From Bradyrhizobium diazoefficiens (GTDB taxonomy: Bacteria > Pseudomonadota > Alphaproteobacteria > Rhizobiales > Xanthobacteraceae): a stretch of 64,000 nt of DNA. Below, piece after piece: positions 8,810 through 19,073 of the stretch. A program made the position numbers and the translations under genes. Each line of letters begins with the position of its first letter. The first letter of the stretch is position 1. The DNA is taken from assembly GCF_016616425.1 (NCBI RefSeq), contig NZ_CP067101.1, forward strand, positions 6,014,001-6,078,000. Reading direction: 5' to 3'. The notes under the pieces were generated by a model. That model saw only the letters and a program-made list of their open reading frames with translations. It made no database searches and was not told where the DNA came from.

Positions 8810-9117
8810 CGGACCGTGACACCCCCACTGTCACTGTAATTATCGTGTCTCACTTCAGGGGTGCAGTCCAGTTGTTTAAGCGAGCGACATCGCACGCGAT
8901 AAGCTTCTGCATCTGGATGCTGACGCGCCAGTTGCGTGCGCTTGCCTTAGGCACAGCTCCGTCGCTTTGCTTGAGTGCGCGATCGATAGGGAGGCTCAGC
9001 AGGTTTGCCCAGCGGGCGTTTGATCTCGTTGGCGCGCCGCAAAGCCTCACCCAGAACCGATCGCCCACCCGGCATGCCGCATTTCGGGCTCACCGTACAG
9101 CGCATTGGCTCTGAGCT

Positions 9118-9366
9118 TCACGCTGTCAGATGTTTCAGCATCGAGTTGCAGGCTTGCTCGGCATCGGCGAACGTTGTGAAGGGCGAGCCAGCGATCTTGA
9201 TTGCACTACGACTTCGATGAAGCGGGCGCCATGACGCCACATAGCCAGGTCGCCCGTGAAAGCCGTGGCCTGCACGGCTCGCATAGGCGATCACGAAGGA
9301 GAAGCCGTTTCCGCTTGCACTCCACACGTCCAAATGCTCGACGGCGCAGTGGAATCGCAGGATCAT
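9118..9366 (-). CDS. conserved hypothetical protein downstream of fixA
   Basis: About 82 residues from the ATG at 9366; an in-frame ATG at 9417 would add 17. The segment GFSFVIAYASRAGHGFHGR, then GYVASWRP and IKIAGSPFTTFADAEQACN, has the look of a small rhizobial family whose members carry GYVASWRP and IKIAGSPF blocks. No function is known. It lies 120 bp downstream of fixA on the same strand and may be read from the same transcript. Confidence 0.5.
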   Translation of the reverse strand: MILRFHCAVEHLDVWSASGNGFSFVIAYASRAGHGFHGRPGYVASWRPLHRSRSAIKIAGSPFTTFADAEQACNSMLKHLTA

Positions 9367-9489
9367 CGCCAGTGTCAGCCTGCAACGTTCCGCTGAACGC
9401 TCTTTCTCTCTACCCACCTACTCTGCCCCGGCGTAAGCACGTCGGCGGACGCTGCTCGTCCTTGCTGCGCCCCCGAACCTCTCCCGGGG

Positions 9490-10332
9490 TCATAAGCCTC
9501 GGGCCAACGCGGCAAGCTCATTTTCGAGCTTGGGCTTCTGCTTGAAAATGGTGTCGATCAATGCTTGCGCCGGCTGCTCGGCAGCATCTACGAGCGTAGC
9601 CTTCTCAGCTCGCGCCGACGGCGCGAAGACGCGCTTAACGACGGTGGGCGATCCCCTGAGGCCGCACTTGGAGACATCCTCGACGCCAGCCTCCTGGGCG
9701 CTCCATTTTACAATAGGCGCTCGAGCGGCGCGCAACGCATCTGCCATTGCGCCACGCCGAATCTGGTTGGTCGCCTCCATCATGGTGATGAGCGACGGCA
9801 GGCTCGCGCGCAGCACCTGGGTGCCGCCCTCGGAGCGCCGCTCCGCTTCGATTGTGCGCGCGGAGAGATCGATAGTCATGATCTTGGCAACATAGGTTAG
9901 CTGTTGCACTCCAAGCCGCCGTGCGATACCTGGCCCGACCTGCGCGGTGTCGCCATCGATCGTCTGCTTGCCCGTGAATATGAGGTCGGGCTGGCCATAG
10001 TCTTTGCCGATCTTGCGGATGGCGGTTGCGAGTGCGTAGGTGGTTGCCAAGGTGTCTGCACCCGCGAAGCAGCGGTCGGTCAGCAGCACCGCGCGATCGG
10101 CGCCAAAAGTCAGGGCTTTCCGTAGAGTGTCCTCGGCCGAGGGTGGACCCATTGTAAGGACAGTGATCTCACCACCAAACTTGTCGCGCAGATCGAGCGC
10201 AGCTTCGAGCGCGAACAGGTCGTAAGGATTGATGATGGTTGGTACGCCCTGGCGCATGATCGTGTTGGTCACAGGGTGCACGCGGATCTGTGCGGAATCC
10301 GGGACCTGCTTGATGCAGACGACGTTGTGCAT
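9490..10332 (-). CDS. fixA: electron transfer flavoprotein beta subunit FixA
   Basis: 280 residues from the ATG at 10332, which has GGAG about 8 nt upstream and begins MHNVVCIKQVPDS, the usual start of FixA. NPYDLFALEAAL, LTMGPPSAEDTLRKAL, FTGKQTIDGDTAQVGP and GAMADALRAARAPI are ETF-beta signatures. FixA pairs with FixB; with FixC and FixX it forms the bifurcating complex that supplies low-potential electrons to nitrogenase. Here fixA stands directly downstream of nifA, as in Bradyrhizobium, but fixBCX do not follow. A sigma-54 promoter lies 39 bp upstream of the ATG. Confidence 0.95.
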   Translation of the reverse strand: MHNVVCIKQVPDSAQIRVHPVTNTIMRQGVPTIINPYDLFALEAALDLRDKFGGEITVLTMGPPSAEDTLRKALTFGADRAVLLTDRCFAGADTLATTYALATAIRKIGKDYGQPDLIFTGKQTIDGDTAQVGPGIARRLGVQQLTYVAKIMTIDLSARTIEAERRSEGGTQVLRASLPSLITMMEATNQIRRGAMADALRAARAPIVKWSAQEAGVEDVSKCGLRGSPTVVKRVFAPSARAEKATLVDAAEQPAQALIDTIFKQKPKLENELAALARGL

Positions 10333-10370
10333 GTGCCTCTCCAGAGACTTTCGAAATCTGGAGACATCAC

Positions 10371-10386
10371 AGCAAATGTCGTACCA
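10371..10386 (-). promoter_or_regulatory. sigma-54 -24/-12 promoter of fixA
   Basis: On the minus strand TGGTACGACATTTGCT has GG and GC 10 nt apart and both consensus halves. An imperfect NifA site, TGT-N10-ACC, lies at 10495-10510, about 110 bp further upstream. FixA is therefore probably activated by NifA and RpoN in addition to read-through from nifA. Confidence 0.8.
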
Positions 10387-10517
10387 TTTGCGGTTCAAGG
10401 CATGCGTCGATGAAAGCAATGAGGTCTGAGGGCCTGACGTGCTCCAACATGTGCAGACGCACTTCGGACATGCGTCGTCATTGCGACAGCGCTATGTGCG
10501 CACCGACACCACACCGC

Positions 10518-12284
10518 TCAGAAGCGCTTGATCTCGATGCGGTATTTCCTCAGCGCGTAGCCAATCTGGCGGGGAGTAACGCCAAGCAGGCGCGCCGCCT
10601 TTGCCTGCACCCAACCCGATCGCTCCATGGCCGCGACGACGCGCTCAGGATCGGTCATCTGTCCGGTACTTACGAGTGCGGCGCCAGGTGGCCCCAATCC
10701 GGTCTGCTCGCCCCGGACAGGCGGGAGAGCGCCAATGGCCGATCGACCAGCTTCAGCGCTGGCGCTGTTCGGCTTCGGGGCCTCAGCGCAAGTTGGGCGC
10801 GCATGCAGCGGCACCTCTTCAGATCCACCCTTCCACAGCATCGCAGAAAGGCACTGGCTGTGGCAGCAGGCGAAGTCCTCTCGGCAGATCGAAGGTCCTG
10901 GGGCGAGGGTCGCTGTCCGCTGCACGCAATTTTCGAGTTCGCGGACGTTACCCGGAAACCCGCAATTCATCAGCACGTCCGTCGCACTTTGATCGAACGT
11001 CAATGTGCGGCCGTTTTCATTGTTGAAGTTCCTGAGAAACTCCGCGGCCAGCAGCGGAATGTCGCTGCGCCTCTCGCGCAAGGGCGGCAGCAGCAAGGGA
11101 ACCACGCTGATGCGGTAATAGAGGTCAGCGCGAAACCCATTATTTGCTACCGCCTCTTCCAGGTTCCTGTTCGTGGCGGCAATCACGCGAACGTCGACCT
11201 TAATGGTCTGATTGCTGCCGACACGCTCGAATTCCTGCTCCTGCAGAACGCGTAGCAATTTTGCCTGAAATGACGGCGAAATCTCGCCAATCTCGTCGAG
11301 AAACAGCGTGCCCTTGTCAGCCAGTTCAAAGCGCCCCTTGCGTGAATTGAACGCACCGGTAAAGGCACCTTTCTCATGGCCGAACAATTCGGATTCCAGA
11401 ACCGTCTCGGGAAGCGCCGCACAATTGAGCTTGATGAACGGCCGCTTGGAGCGCGCGGATAGGGCGTGAATAGCCTTGGCCACCAGCTCCTTACCAGTAC
11501 CGGATTCGCCGCGCAGCAGGACCGTGCTGTTCGATCTGGCAACCACCGCGATCTTGTCTAGCAGCGCGCGCAGCGCCGGACTATCGCCAATGATGCCTTC
11601 CACATTGACCTTCTTGCGCTCGCGCGCGGGTTGCTGGATTTCGGCCAATTGCTTTTGCAATCGATCCTTCTCGGCCATCAGTCGCTCGCGGTCTGTTGCG
11701 AAGAGCCGATGCAGCTTCACCGTCTGCCCAACCAGATTAGCAATCATGGTGAGAAGTCTTACGTCGTACTCGAGCCGTACGCTTGAGCTGTCGTCCAGAA
11801 CGCGGTCAATGGTGAGCGCGCCAACGGCCTTCGCGTCGATCCGAATGGGAACGCCGATGAACGACACCCGTGCGTTCTCGGTGGCACCGAGCACCTCGAG
11901 GTCAGCCGCAGTGAACGCCGAGTGGACTGCGATATCCTCGGCCACGAGCGGCATGTCCGTGGCCACGATCTGATCGATTGCTTTCGGTGGCAGGCGCATC
12001 CGGTACCGCTCGTCGCTGCCTTCGGTCCAGCCGGCGCCGACCGTAACGTCTGGCTGGCCATCAATGTCGAAAAGCGAGACGATGCCATGCCGCATCTGGA
12101 CAAACGAATCCAGAATATCCACCACATTGGCCAACGTGAGTTCGAGCCGGCAGGGGGCAGTGAGTATCTTCGAGATTTCGAAGATCCCGACAACCGCGCT
12201 TTCGTGCAGCGTCACAATGGGAACAGTCTGGCTCGTCTCCGACACTGAGTCAGACCTTTCGTGTGCGGAAGCGATGTTTAACAT
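10518..12284 (-). CDS. nifA: NifA, oxygen-sensitive sigma-54-dependent activator of nitrogen fixation genes
   Basis: 588 residues from the ATG at 12284, with GGAG about 10 nt upstream. N-terminal GAF domain (about 30-190); AAA+ domain with Walker A GESGTGKE at 259-266 and the sigma-54 contact loop GAFTGA at 306-311; C-terminal Fis-type helix-turn-helix at about 555-582. Cysteines at 441, 453, 473 and 478 form the CX11CX19CX4C pattern that marks the oxygen- and metal-responsive rhizobial NifA class. The linker after residue 480 is long and low-complexity. The gene is followed by fixA. In B. diazoefficiens nifA is the second gene of fixR-nifA; no intact fixR precedes it here. Confidence 0.97.
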   Translation of the reverse strand: MLNIASAHERSDSVSETSQTVPIVTLHESAVVGIFEISKILTAPCRLELTLANVVDILDSFVQMRHGIVSLFDIDGQPDVTVGAGWTEGSDERYRMRLPPKAIDQIVATDMPLVAEDIAVHSAFTAADLEVLGATENARVSFIGVPIRIDAKAVGALTIDRVLDDSSSVRLEYDVRLLTMIANLVGQTVKLHRLFATDRERLMAEKDRLQKQLAEIQQPARERKKVNVEGIIGDSPALRALLDKIAVVARSNSTVLLRGESGTGKELVAKAIHALSARSKRPFIKLNCAALPETVLESELFGHEKGAFTGAFNSRKGRFELADKGTLFLDEIGEISPSFQAKLLRVLQEQEFERVGSNQTIKVDVRVIAATNRNLEEAVANNGFRADLYYRISVVPLLLPPLRERRSDIPLLAAEFLRNFNNENGRTLTFDQSATDVLMNCGFPGNVRELENCVQRTATLAPGPSICREDFACCHSQCLSAMLWKGGSEEVPLHARPTCAEAPKPNSASAEAGRSAIGALPPVRGEQTGLGPPGAALVSTGQMTDPERVVAAMERSGWVQAKAARLLGVTPRQIGYALRKYRIEIKRF

Positions 12285-12721
12285 GACGACTTCTCCGTTA
12301 TCCTCAGCATCCTCCCTACCATCTTGTTTGGATTTTGCGAGTTTGATGCTGCGCCTGATGCTCGTGCGCAATTCAGAGACGCCGCCGAGAGATAACGCTT
12401 TTTCATGGCACCACTATAAACACATCGCGGTTTTAACGTTCTTGTTACGAGGTCGCCCTGCATACGCAGTGCACTGTACAAGTTCCATGAACCTTGCGCG
12501 GATTGTCTACGGTTGTCGACTCCATCTGTACCGCACCGCTCGCCGTCGGCAACCGCTGAATAGCAATTTGATAAACGCGTCATCTTTTTCCCGACCGGAA
12601 CGGGATCTTTTCCCAGACACACGTGGGAATACGACGCAAGCAGTCTCTTCTGCTGCAGCCGCGTGAGGAGCGCCGACATGCTTTTCACGGACGCTCATTA
12701 CTCTCATGCGACAGACGCGCA

Positions 12722-12737
12722 TGCAATCGCACTGCCG
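12722..12737 (-). promoter_or_regulatory. probable sigma-54 promoter upstream of nifA
   Basis: On the minus strand CGGCAGTGCGATTGCA has GG and GC at the right spacing and a consensus TTGCA. It lies about 440 bp before the nifA ATG with no gene between. In B. diazoefficiens a -24/-12 promoter drives fixR-nifA; this may be the corresponding site with fixR lost from its usual place. Confidence 0.5.
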
Positions 12738-12875
12738 GAAATCTGACGCGATGTGCTGATGGGTGCGATTTCGCTCGTGAGATTCGGGAACCTCGCTTTG
12801 CAAGGAGGCTGATGCTGCTTGCAAGGCGGCGAACGGCAAGCGCCGGAAATCACAATGTTGAGGTCGGCTTCTCTC

Positions 12876-13408
12876 TTAGCTAACGAACAGGATCATGCGA
12901 TTCACATCGGCTCCCCGGTCCACATGCAACAGGTCGGGCCAAGTCTCGAGAAACTTCGTTAGCGACGAGCTCGGTGACGTCAGGCGCCGGCGCATAAATG
13001 CCGCCAGTGCATTGCGCTCGCCGGCCACTCATCGACGTCGGTGGCGGCGAATCATTGCCGCTGATATCTGCCGCGATGGGCCTCGTTCTTGAATGTGATC
13101 GCAGGATCGCAGCTACATCGCTCACCTCGAAGCGGCGGATATGTGCAGAGGGCCGGCGGCCGCCTGGCTGCCGAGACGGCGCCCCGCGCAAGGAGTTCGG
13201 GATTGCGTGAGGGCGCGGCCGGAACCAGCGTCTTGTCCTCGCTCGGGATGTTGCGTTCGAAACACGTGAGGCCGAGGGGCGCCAGTCGTCGGGTCCGGGC
13301 GATTGAATATCCCGCGTTGTTCACCAAGATCGAGACACAAGCACACACCTTCCAGAGCGCCACCAGTGGGCGCGTTGCAGGACTCTGGACCACTGCCGTT
13401 AACAGCAC
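12876..13408 (-). pseudogene. degraded short-chain dehydrogenase, possibly fixR
   Basis: One minus-strand frame contains VSILVNNAGYS (about 13300-13330), the NNAG signature of classical short-chain dehydrogenases. Another frame ends LHVDRGADVNRM before a stop at 12876, similar to the HVDGG end of that family. Between them the frame is shifted and no continuous protein remains; the N-terminal nucleotide-binding TGxxxGIG was not found. FixR is a short-chain dehydrogenase encoded beside nifA in Bradyrhizobium, so position favours a fixR remnant, but similarity is too weak to name it. Here it lies upstream of the putative nifA promoter. Confidence 0.35.
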
Positions 13409-13674
13409 AACAATTCGCAGCCAAAGGTCGTCTCGCCAAGGGGCGGGGACTCAGGACATTGGCTTTGTTCGCTTTCTGACAGAGGGGCAGGATTTTCGAC
13501 ACTCGATTGCTCGAGAGCCGTCTGAGGCGGGCGCCGCGGGGCCGGATCTCGCCCCTTCGTGCCACCCGAACCGCGCTTTGATTTGCCGCACACGCGCTCA
13601 TGCGCCCGAGCCAGGCACAACGAGTATTCAGCCACAAGCTTGCACAAATTTTGCGACGAGCAGCACCTCGACAA

Positions 13675-13711
13675 GACTTGACTCGCACGTAGCGTCAAAT
13701 TGTAGGTTCGG
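13675..13711 (+). repeat. dispersed inverted-repeat element, copy C
   Basis: Half-sites ACTCGCAC (13681-13688) and GTAGGTTC (13702-13709) flank the spacer GTAGCGTCAAATT. It stands about 330 bp upstream of the HisC-like gene, in DNA (13409-14034) where no other feature was recognised. Confidence 0.6.
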
Positions 13712-14034
13712 CAAAACAGGGTCGCCACGGCCTCTAGAAACACCGTCGTGGGCCAATGCCTCGCCGGGGAGCATCGCATGACGCCGCCACGCATCTGCGG
13801 ACTTTTTAAGCCAAAGCTTGCGGCTCGAGCGCGCTGGGCCAGTGCTCGCAACATCGCGCACCACCAACCTGGTCGTTCTCGCGACGCGCAGCACTTTAAG
13901 CGCGGACATTGGGCACGTGCACCGGCAGCGCCCCAGCCGCCGGCACGCCAAGGGTGCATGGCGGACTTCTCGTTAGACCGCCTCAGGCCACTCTCAATGG
14001 CGACTGCCGTCTGCGCATCAAGAGGGAACACGAT

Positions 14035-15135
14035 ATGGTCGATGTAAAATTGCAAAGTGTGCTCTCTTCACTTGCGCAGCCGGCTAAAGACCTCAAGTCC
14101 CAGTCGCCCGGCCAGCGGACGCCAGATGCGCGTTACGTGAAGCTAAACACCAATGAGAATCCGTTTCCACTACCAACAATGGTATGGCGAAGTGCGATCT
14201 CGGCGCTCGAGCGTCAGTATCTGTATCCGGAGGACGACAATATCGGTTTAAGGGAGGCTGCCGCCAATGCCTACGGCCTTTCAAAGGAGCATGTGATCGC
14301 CGGCAATGGATCGTCGGAGCTACTCGGCCTGATCTACAGGGCCTTTCTTGGGCCGGGCGACAGCGTCGCAATGATATCTCCCGGATTTTCGTTCAATCGC
14401 AAGCTAGCTGCGTTGCAGAGCGCCGCATTTCTCGAGGTTTCCTGGAGCGACTCGCATTCGATCCCGACTGATCAGCTGCTGTTCGGTCCGGCAAAGGACG
14501 CCAAGTTCATTTTGTTGGCTAATCCCAACAATCCGACCGGGACGTTCGTCCCTATCGCCGATATCGAACGCCTCGTTGCACAGTCCGAGCGTTTAGTCGT
14601 GCTGGATGAAGCCTATGTCGACTTCGCGCCTGATAATGCTCTTAGGCTTGTCCGCCGCTACCCGAATCTCCTGCTCCTGAGAACCTTCTCGAAGAGCTAT
14701 GCGGCCGCTGGCATTCGCGTCGGCTTCGGCCTTGGCCATCCAGAGCTTATTGGACGACTGCGGAACATCCAGAACGTCTTCAACATGAATGTCATAGCGC
14801 ATGCGGTCGGCGTCAGCATCCTATCGCATCGCGCCGCCTATGAGGAGAACCACAGGCACATCAAGCACGAGAGAGAACGCGTTGCGGCCGCACTGCCTCA
14901 ATTCGGGTTCTGTGTAGCGCCTTCCCATACCAATTTCTTGCTGGCGCGTGTGCCGAACGGACAGGACGGCAGGTGGTGGCAAGCCGCTCTGGAAAGAGAG
15001 GGAATACTCGTTGCTGTTTTTACCGATGACGGCCTTGATCACTGCATCCGCATCAGCATCGGCACAACGGAGCAAATGGATGCGTTCTTAGCAGCGATTG
15101 CCGCGATCTCAGAAAGCCTGAAACGGCATGAATAG
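14035..15135 (+). CDS. HisC-like PLP-dependent aminotransferase
   Basis: 366 residues from the ATG at 14035, preceded by AGAGGGA. Fold-type I aminotransferase: LNTNENPFPLP near the N-terminus, NPNNPTGTF at 163-171, LDEAYVDFAPD with the PLP-ring Asp at 191, and TFSKSYAAAGIRVG with the Schiff-base Lys at 220. These match histidinol-phosphate aminotransferases, but paralogues of HisC also act on other substrates, and a core histidine gene would be unexpected in a symbiotic island. It stands between the nifA region and a luciferase-like monooxygenase gene 286 bp downstream. Confidence 0.85.
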   Translation: MVDVKLQSVLSSLAQPAKDLKSQSPGQRTPDARYVKLNTNENPFPLPTMVWRSAISALERQYLYPEDDNIGLREAAANAYGLSKEHVIAGNGSSELLGLIYRAFLGPGDSVAMISPGFSFNRKLAALQSAAFLEVSWSDSHSIPTDQLLFGPAKDAKFILLANPNNPTGTFVPIADIERLVAQSERLVVLDEAYVDFAPDNALRLVRRYPNLLLLRTFSKSYAAAGIRVGFGLGHPELIGRLRNIQNVFNMNVIAHAVGVSILSHRAAYEENHRHIKHERERVAAALPQFGFCVAPSHTNFLLARVPNGQDGRWWQAALEREGILVAVFTDDGLDHCIRISIGTTEQMDAFLAAIAAISESLKRHE

Positions 15136-15421
15136 CCAACCGCGCGCCGATGTCCGCTCATGTCCCTATACCGCCGATGCGACGAGAAGGAGACGACGGC
15201 GGCACGAGCCAGGGAGATATCTTGCGGCTGACGGTCAAGAGGCCGCGCACTGCGTCCCTCCCCCTCGCACGGGCCGCAGATGCAAAGCCAGATCAATGTC
15301 GTGCGCTCGATGGCACGGGCATCGAGGTCCCGCCCCGATGGTCGCAAGATCCGAGGACAATACGCACGGCCTCTAAGCCCCCGGAAACGAGCAGGCAGTC
15401 GCCCCTTAAGGATTTTTTCTG

Positions 15422-16447
15422 ATGACACACCGGCCTTCGTCACACCTCACCTGCGGCATTTTCGATCACCTGGACGACGACGGCGGCGATGTTGGTCGTC
15501 AATACGAAGATCGCCTGGTCTTGGCGGAGGCGTACGATCGCCTCGGCTTTTATGCGTATCACGTGGCAGAGCACCATTGCACGCCCCATGGAAGGGGCCC
15601 TTCGCCTGGTCTTTTCCTGTCGAGTGTCGCGCAGCGTACGCTGCACCTCCGTCTCGGCCCGTTGGTCATGTTGCTTAATTGCTACCATCCGCTACGCGCA
15701 TTTGAGGAGATCTGCATGCTCGATCAGCTAAGCGGCGGCAGGCTCGAGCTGGGTCTCGGACGGGGCGCTCTTCCAGCTGAGCTCGGCTATTTTGGAGTTT
15801 CTGAGGACGTCGCGCCAAGCCGGTATGACGAAGCCAACGACATTCTCCTGAAGGCCATGAAGGGTGGAGCCCTGTCCTACCTGGGTCGGCATTTCCAGTT
15901 GAGCGAGGTTCCCCTGACATTATCCACGCATCAGCGTCCAAGTCCTCCGATATGGGTGACGACCAACCGACCCGAGACGGCCGTCTGGGCCGCGGGCCAC
16001 GGCGCAAACCTCGCCTGCGTTGGGCCCGCCGCCGGCGTGCGCAAAATTACCGACGCCTACCACGCCCATCGAGAACGTAGTCCCAGCACCCCTGATGGGG
16101 GCCCATTTGTTGGATTGCTGCGCATGATCGTGATTGGGCGATCTGAGGCGGACGCCTATTCCCTGGCAAGATCCGCTTACGAGCAATGGCTGCGGAGCTT
16201 CAAGTTTCTCTACGAGCTCAATGACATCGCGACGCCAAAGTCTCTTCCACTGACATTCCATGCGGCGGTCGAGAGCGAATTGTGTGTCGTCGGAACGCCA
16301 ACGTCCGTTCGACACGTTCTGCTCAATCAGCTGGAGGAAGCAGGCGCAAATTACCTGCTTTGTCAGCTCGCATTTGGCAATTTGCCACTAGATGCTTCCC
16401 TCTACACCGCAAGGACGATCCAGTCCGAGTTGCTCGACAAATCCTGA
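15422..16447 (+). CDS. luciferase-like flavin-dependent monooxygenase
   Basis: 341 residues. The N-terminus (CGIFDHLDDDGG), the AEHHCTPHG segment near residue 50, LGPLVMLLNCYHPLRAFEEI and the LGLGRGALPAELGYFG loop are hallmarks of the bacterial luciferase-like superfamily, which forms a TIM barrel using reduced FMN or F420. AAGGA precedes the ATG at 15422. The substrate cannot be told. Genes of this type often accompany aminotransferases in secondary metabolism or in alkanesulfonate use; no partner flavin reductase is seen. Confidence 0.85.
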   Translation: MTHRPSSHLTCGIFDHLDDDGGDVGRQYEDRLVLAEAYDRLGFYAYHVAEHHCTPHGRGPSPGLFLSSVAQRTLHLRLGPLVMLLNCYHPLRAFEEICMLDQLSGGRLELGLGRGALPAELGYFGVSEDVAPSRYDEANDILLKAMKGGALSYLGRHFQLSEVPLTLSTHQRPSPPIWVTTNRPETAVWAAGHGANLACVGPAAGVRKITDAYHAHRERSPSTPDGGPFVGLLRMIVIGRSEADAYSLARSAYEQWLRSFKFLYELNDIATPKSLPLTFHAAVESELCVVGTPTSVRHVLLNQLEEAGANYLLCQLAFGNLPLDASLYTARTIQSELLDKS

Positions 16448-16567
16448 GTCTCCGCCGGTTCAACAGCAGCTCACCTGCTCCGCTCATTCGCGTTTCGTCA
16501 ATGCGCGGAACCAGCCACGACCTCGACCTTCACCTACTCCACCAGGCGTTGGTCGCGTTGAAATATG

Positions 16568-17998
16568 TCATGACGAATGCGTTCGTCCGCGTTCGCAACG
16601 CACGCCTTCAGTCCGGCTTGTTCCTCTTGCGCGCGCAATCTCCAAATTGCGCGTGTCCTCCGAGGCAGGAACGGCGTCAGCCATCGCGATCGCCGTTTCC
16701 ACAGCGGGCAGATCGACCCGCCCGACAAGGCGTGCATGCAACGTGATCCGGTCGAGCTCGCCTTCCCACCAGGACACGAACACAACGGCAACGCCATTGC
16801 CTATGATATTGGTGAGTGCGCGCACCTCGCTCATGAATTTGTCGATCGAGAACACGATCGCCATCCCTGGCACCAGAGCCGGGTTGACCGCGGATAGGGT
16901 CGCTGCCAGCGTGATGAAGCCAGCTCCGCTAACCCCGCTGGCCCCTTTTGAGGTCAGCATCGCCACGATCAAAATCGTGAGTTGCTGGTCGAAAGCCAAG
17001 TCGAGCCCGAGAGCGCGCGCGATGAACAATGTCGCGAGCGTCATGTAGATGTTGGTGCCGTCGAGATTAAAGGAATAGCCGGTCGGCACCACGAGCCCGA
17101 CGACGGACTTCGAGCAGCCAAGCCGCTCGAGCTTCTCCATCAACTGCGGCAGCGCACTCTCTGAGGATGATGTGCCGAGCACAATCAAGAGCTCGTCTTT
17201 GATGTAGGCGATGAACTTGAAAATGGAGAAGCCGACGAACCGTGCGATTAGCCCCAGAACCACGATCACGAACAGCGCGGCGGTCGCGTAGAACAGCGCG
17301 ATCAATCCGAGCAGATTGGCCAGCGCCGAGGGTCCGAACTTGCCGATTGTAAACGCCATGGCGGCGAACGCTCCGATCGGCGCGGCCTTCATGATGATGG
17401 CGACCACGCCGAACACGGCCTGCGCGGCGTCGTCGATCGTTCTGCGCAGCCTCTCGCCGCGCTCTCCGAGCGCCATCAGCGAAAAGCCGAGCAGAATCGC
17501 AAACAGCAGCACCTGCAGGATGTCACCGCGCGCGAGCGCGCCGACCACACTGTCTGGAATGATGTTGAGGGCAAAATCAACGAACTTGGTGGCTTTCGCC
17601 TGCTCGACATAATTGGCGACTGCTGCCGCATCGGGCCTCGCGGCAAGACCGCGGCCGAGCTGGAACAGATTGCCCATGATGAGACCAATCACGAGCGCGA
17701 GGGTGGAGACGATCTCGAAATAGACAAGCGCCTTGATCCCCACCCGGCCGACCTTCTTCGCATCCTGGATATGAGCGATGCCGGAGACCACGGTGCAGAA
17801 GATGATGGGCGCGATCAGCATCTTGATAAGCTTGACGAAGCCGTCGCCGAGCGCCCTCATCCAATCGGAGGTGGCAAGCGATGGGCAGCCCCAGCCGACG
17901 ATGATGCCGAGTAGGATTGCGAACAACACCTGGACATAGAGGATCTTATACCATGATCGAGACGCCCGCGCGGGTGGCGCAGCTGCAATGGTTGTCAT
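16568..17998 (-). CDS. dctA: C4-dicarboxylate transporter DctA
   Basis: 476 residues, inner membrane symporter of the DAACS family for succinate, malate and fumarate, the carbon supply of bacteroids. Seen motifs: [18 protein letters not shown] near residue 60, a serine-rich reentrant loop [12 protein letters not shown], the [16 protein letters not shown] signature and [15 protein letters not shown]. Eight to ten hydrophobic segments are evident. GGAGGAG lies just before the ATG at 17998. A good -24/-12 promoter or dctBD pair was not found nearby. The C-terminal 40 residues (from about 435) are hydrophilic and longer than usual, perhaps a changed tail. Confidence 0.93.
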   Translation of the reverse strand: MTTIAAAPPARASRSWYKILYVQVLFAILLGIIVGWGCPSLATSDWMRALGDGFVKLIKMLIAPIIFCTVVSGIAHIQDAKKVGRVGIKALVYFEIVSTLALVIGLIMGNLFQLGRGLAARPDAAAVANYVEQAKATKFVDFALNIIPDSVVGALARGDILQVLLFAILLGFSLMALGERGERLRRTIDDAAQAVFGVVAIIMKAAPIGAFAAMAFTIGKFGPSALANLLGLIALFYATAALFVIVVLGLIARFVGFSIFKFIAYIKDELLIVLGTSSSESALPQLMEKLERLGCSKSVVGLVVPTGYSFNLDGTNIYMTLATLFIARALGLDLAFDQQLTILIVAMLTSKGASGVSGAGFITLAATLSAVNPALVPGMAIVFSIDKFMSEVRALTNIIGNGVAVVFVSWWEGELDRITLHARLVGRVDLPAVETAIAMADAVPASEDTRNLEIARARGTSRTEGVRCERGRTHSS

Positions 17999-19073
17999 AA
18001 TGCTCCTCCGAGGTTTGGCGGCGGTCCTGCTCGACGGGGTATCGGAGCTGCTCCGACATCATGGTGCGAGCGAACTTCTGACCCAGGGTTCTTGGGCCAG
18101 AACATCCCGATAACGAGCGCGTCTTTCGCTCTTCATCACAAAGCGCCGATGGTTTTCCTTCACTACTCGTTCACTGCCGACTTCTTTCTTGGCCAAGCCA
18201 AGGTTCGGCTTCGAGTTGACTGCGCTTAAGCTCTTTTGGAGAACTCAGCGATAAGTGCGTCATCGTTGTTGGGACCGAATCGACGCTTTCGCAGGCCCCT
18301 TTCTCGTTCCAAATGAAGTCGGCTCCCTCCTTCGCACCAGAACCACCTGCGTTGCGTTCGCCTGATCAAGATTGGTCGCACATCAGGACGGCGCAGGATC
18401 AAAGCGCGCCCCCTTGTAAGATCCACCAACAGGTCGGCATTCACCGCCTCCTATCAAGTCGAGCCAAATCCTCTAAGCGCACTCGAAGCAAAAGGCGGGC
18501 CAGACATGCTGCGTGTTCGACCGCAACGGTCATCGTGAATTCTCAGTAGCGGAGACGTTGCGCGCACACTTTGTCTCCAACGAAACACATCGCGTTGAGA
18601 ACGCGCCACTATCGGGCGACCAGTTTCGATGCGTGCTTTCCTGATGATGTTGTGAAGAGATAGACCAGCAGCGTGCGTGCCGCGTTTGATGTGAGCGCGG
18701 TCTTGTTCGTTCGAGCCTTCGGCCACCAACGCCTCGCAGCGTGATCCGTCATGACATCAGAGGAAATGGGCAGACATGATACCGCTCGCAGGGTTCTCTA
18801 CGGTTCTGGCTGCTTCAGTGCACGCGCGTGTCGTGATCGCCCTCGTTGGAATTCAAGGGCTACTTCACTTCCATGTTGGAATTGACGCGCACGCCTGTGG
18901 ACTCGATACAATGGACGACTATGTGTTCTGCCGGTTTGCGAGCGCGCAACCTGACGCGGCGTGAGATTCAATCGTGTCTGGAAGCAAGAATGTTGCGCGA
19001 CCGCTACAGCAATTCGCGACAGCACTGTTAAGACGCGCGTGGCGCAGGGGACATGTGAAGGAGCGTATTCGAA
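17999..19073 (+). other. intergenic region between dctA and the outer membrane protein gene
   Basis: Short open frames on both strands have no recognisable motif. Repeat copy D lies at 18938. The dctA promoter must be here but no clear element was identified. Confidence 0.5.
18938..18971 (-). repeat. dispersed inverted-repeat element, copy D
   Basis: On the minus strand: half-site AATCTCAC, spacer GCCGCGTCAGGTT, then GCGCGCTC. The second half-site is eroded. It lies 100 bp upstream of the outer membrane protein gene. Confidence 0.55.

Larger units (their letters stand above)
7493..8870 (+). mobile_element. intact IS3-family insertion sequence
   Basis: A 1378-bp element bounded by perfect 43-bp inverted repeats (7493-7535 and 8828-8870) that begin TGGACTGC and end GCAGTCCA. 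The tetranucleotide GTTG directly abuts both ends and is a plausible target duplication. Inside are two overlapping frames, orfA and orfB, in the -1 arrangement typical of IS3 elements. Intact ends, intact frames and the duplication indicate a recent insertion. Confidence 0.93.

Noticed and set aside
12406..12421. Plus-strand TGGCAC near the nifA start as a sigma-54 promoter
   Set aside because: No GC at the required distance; the plus-strand DNA downstream is antisense to nothing recognisable.
13089..13781. 230-codon plus-strand open frame
   Set aside because: Antisense to the decayed dehydrogenase; GC-rich DNA gives long chance frames; no motif.
15219..15234. AGGGAGATATCTTGCG as promoter of the luciferase-like gene
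   Set aside because: The -24 half lacks TGGCAC features apart from GG; likely chance.
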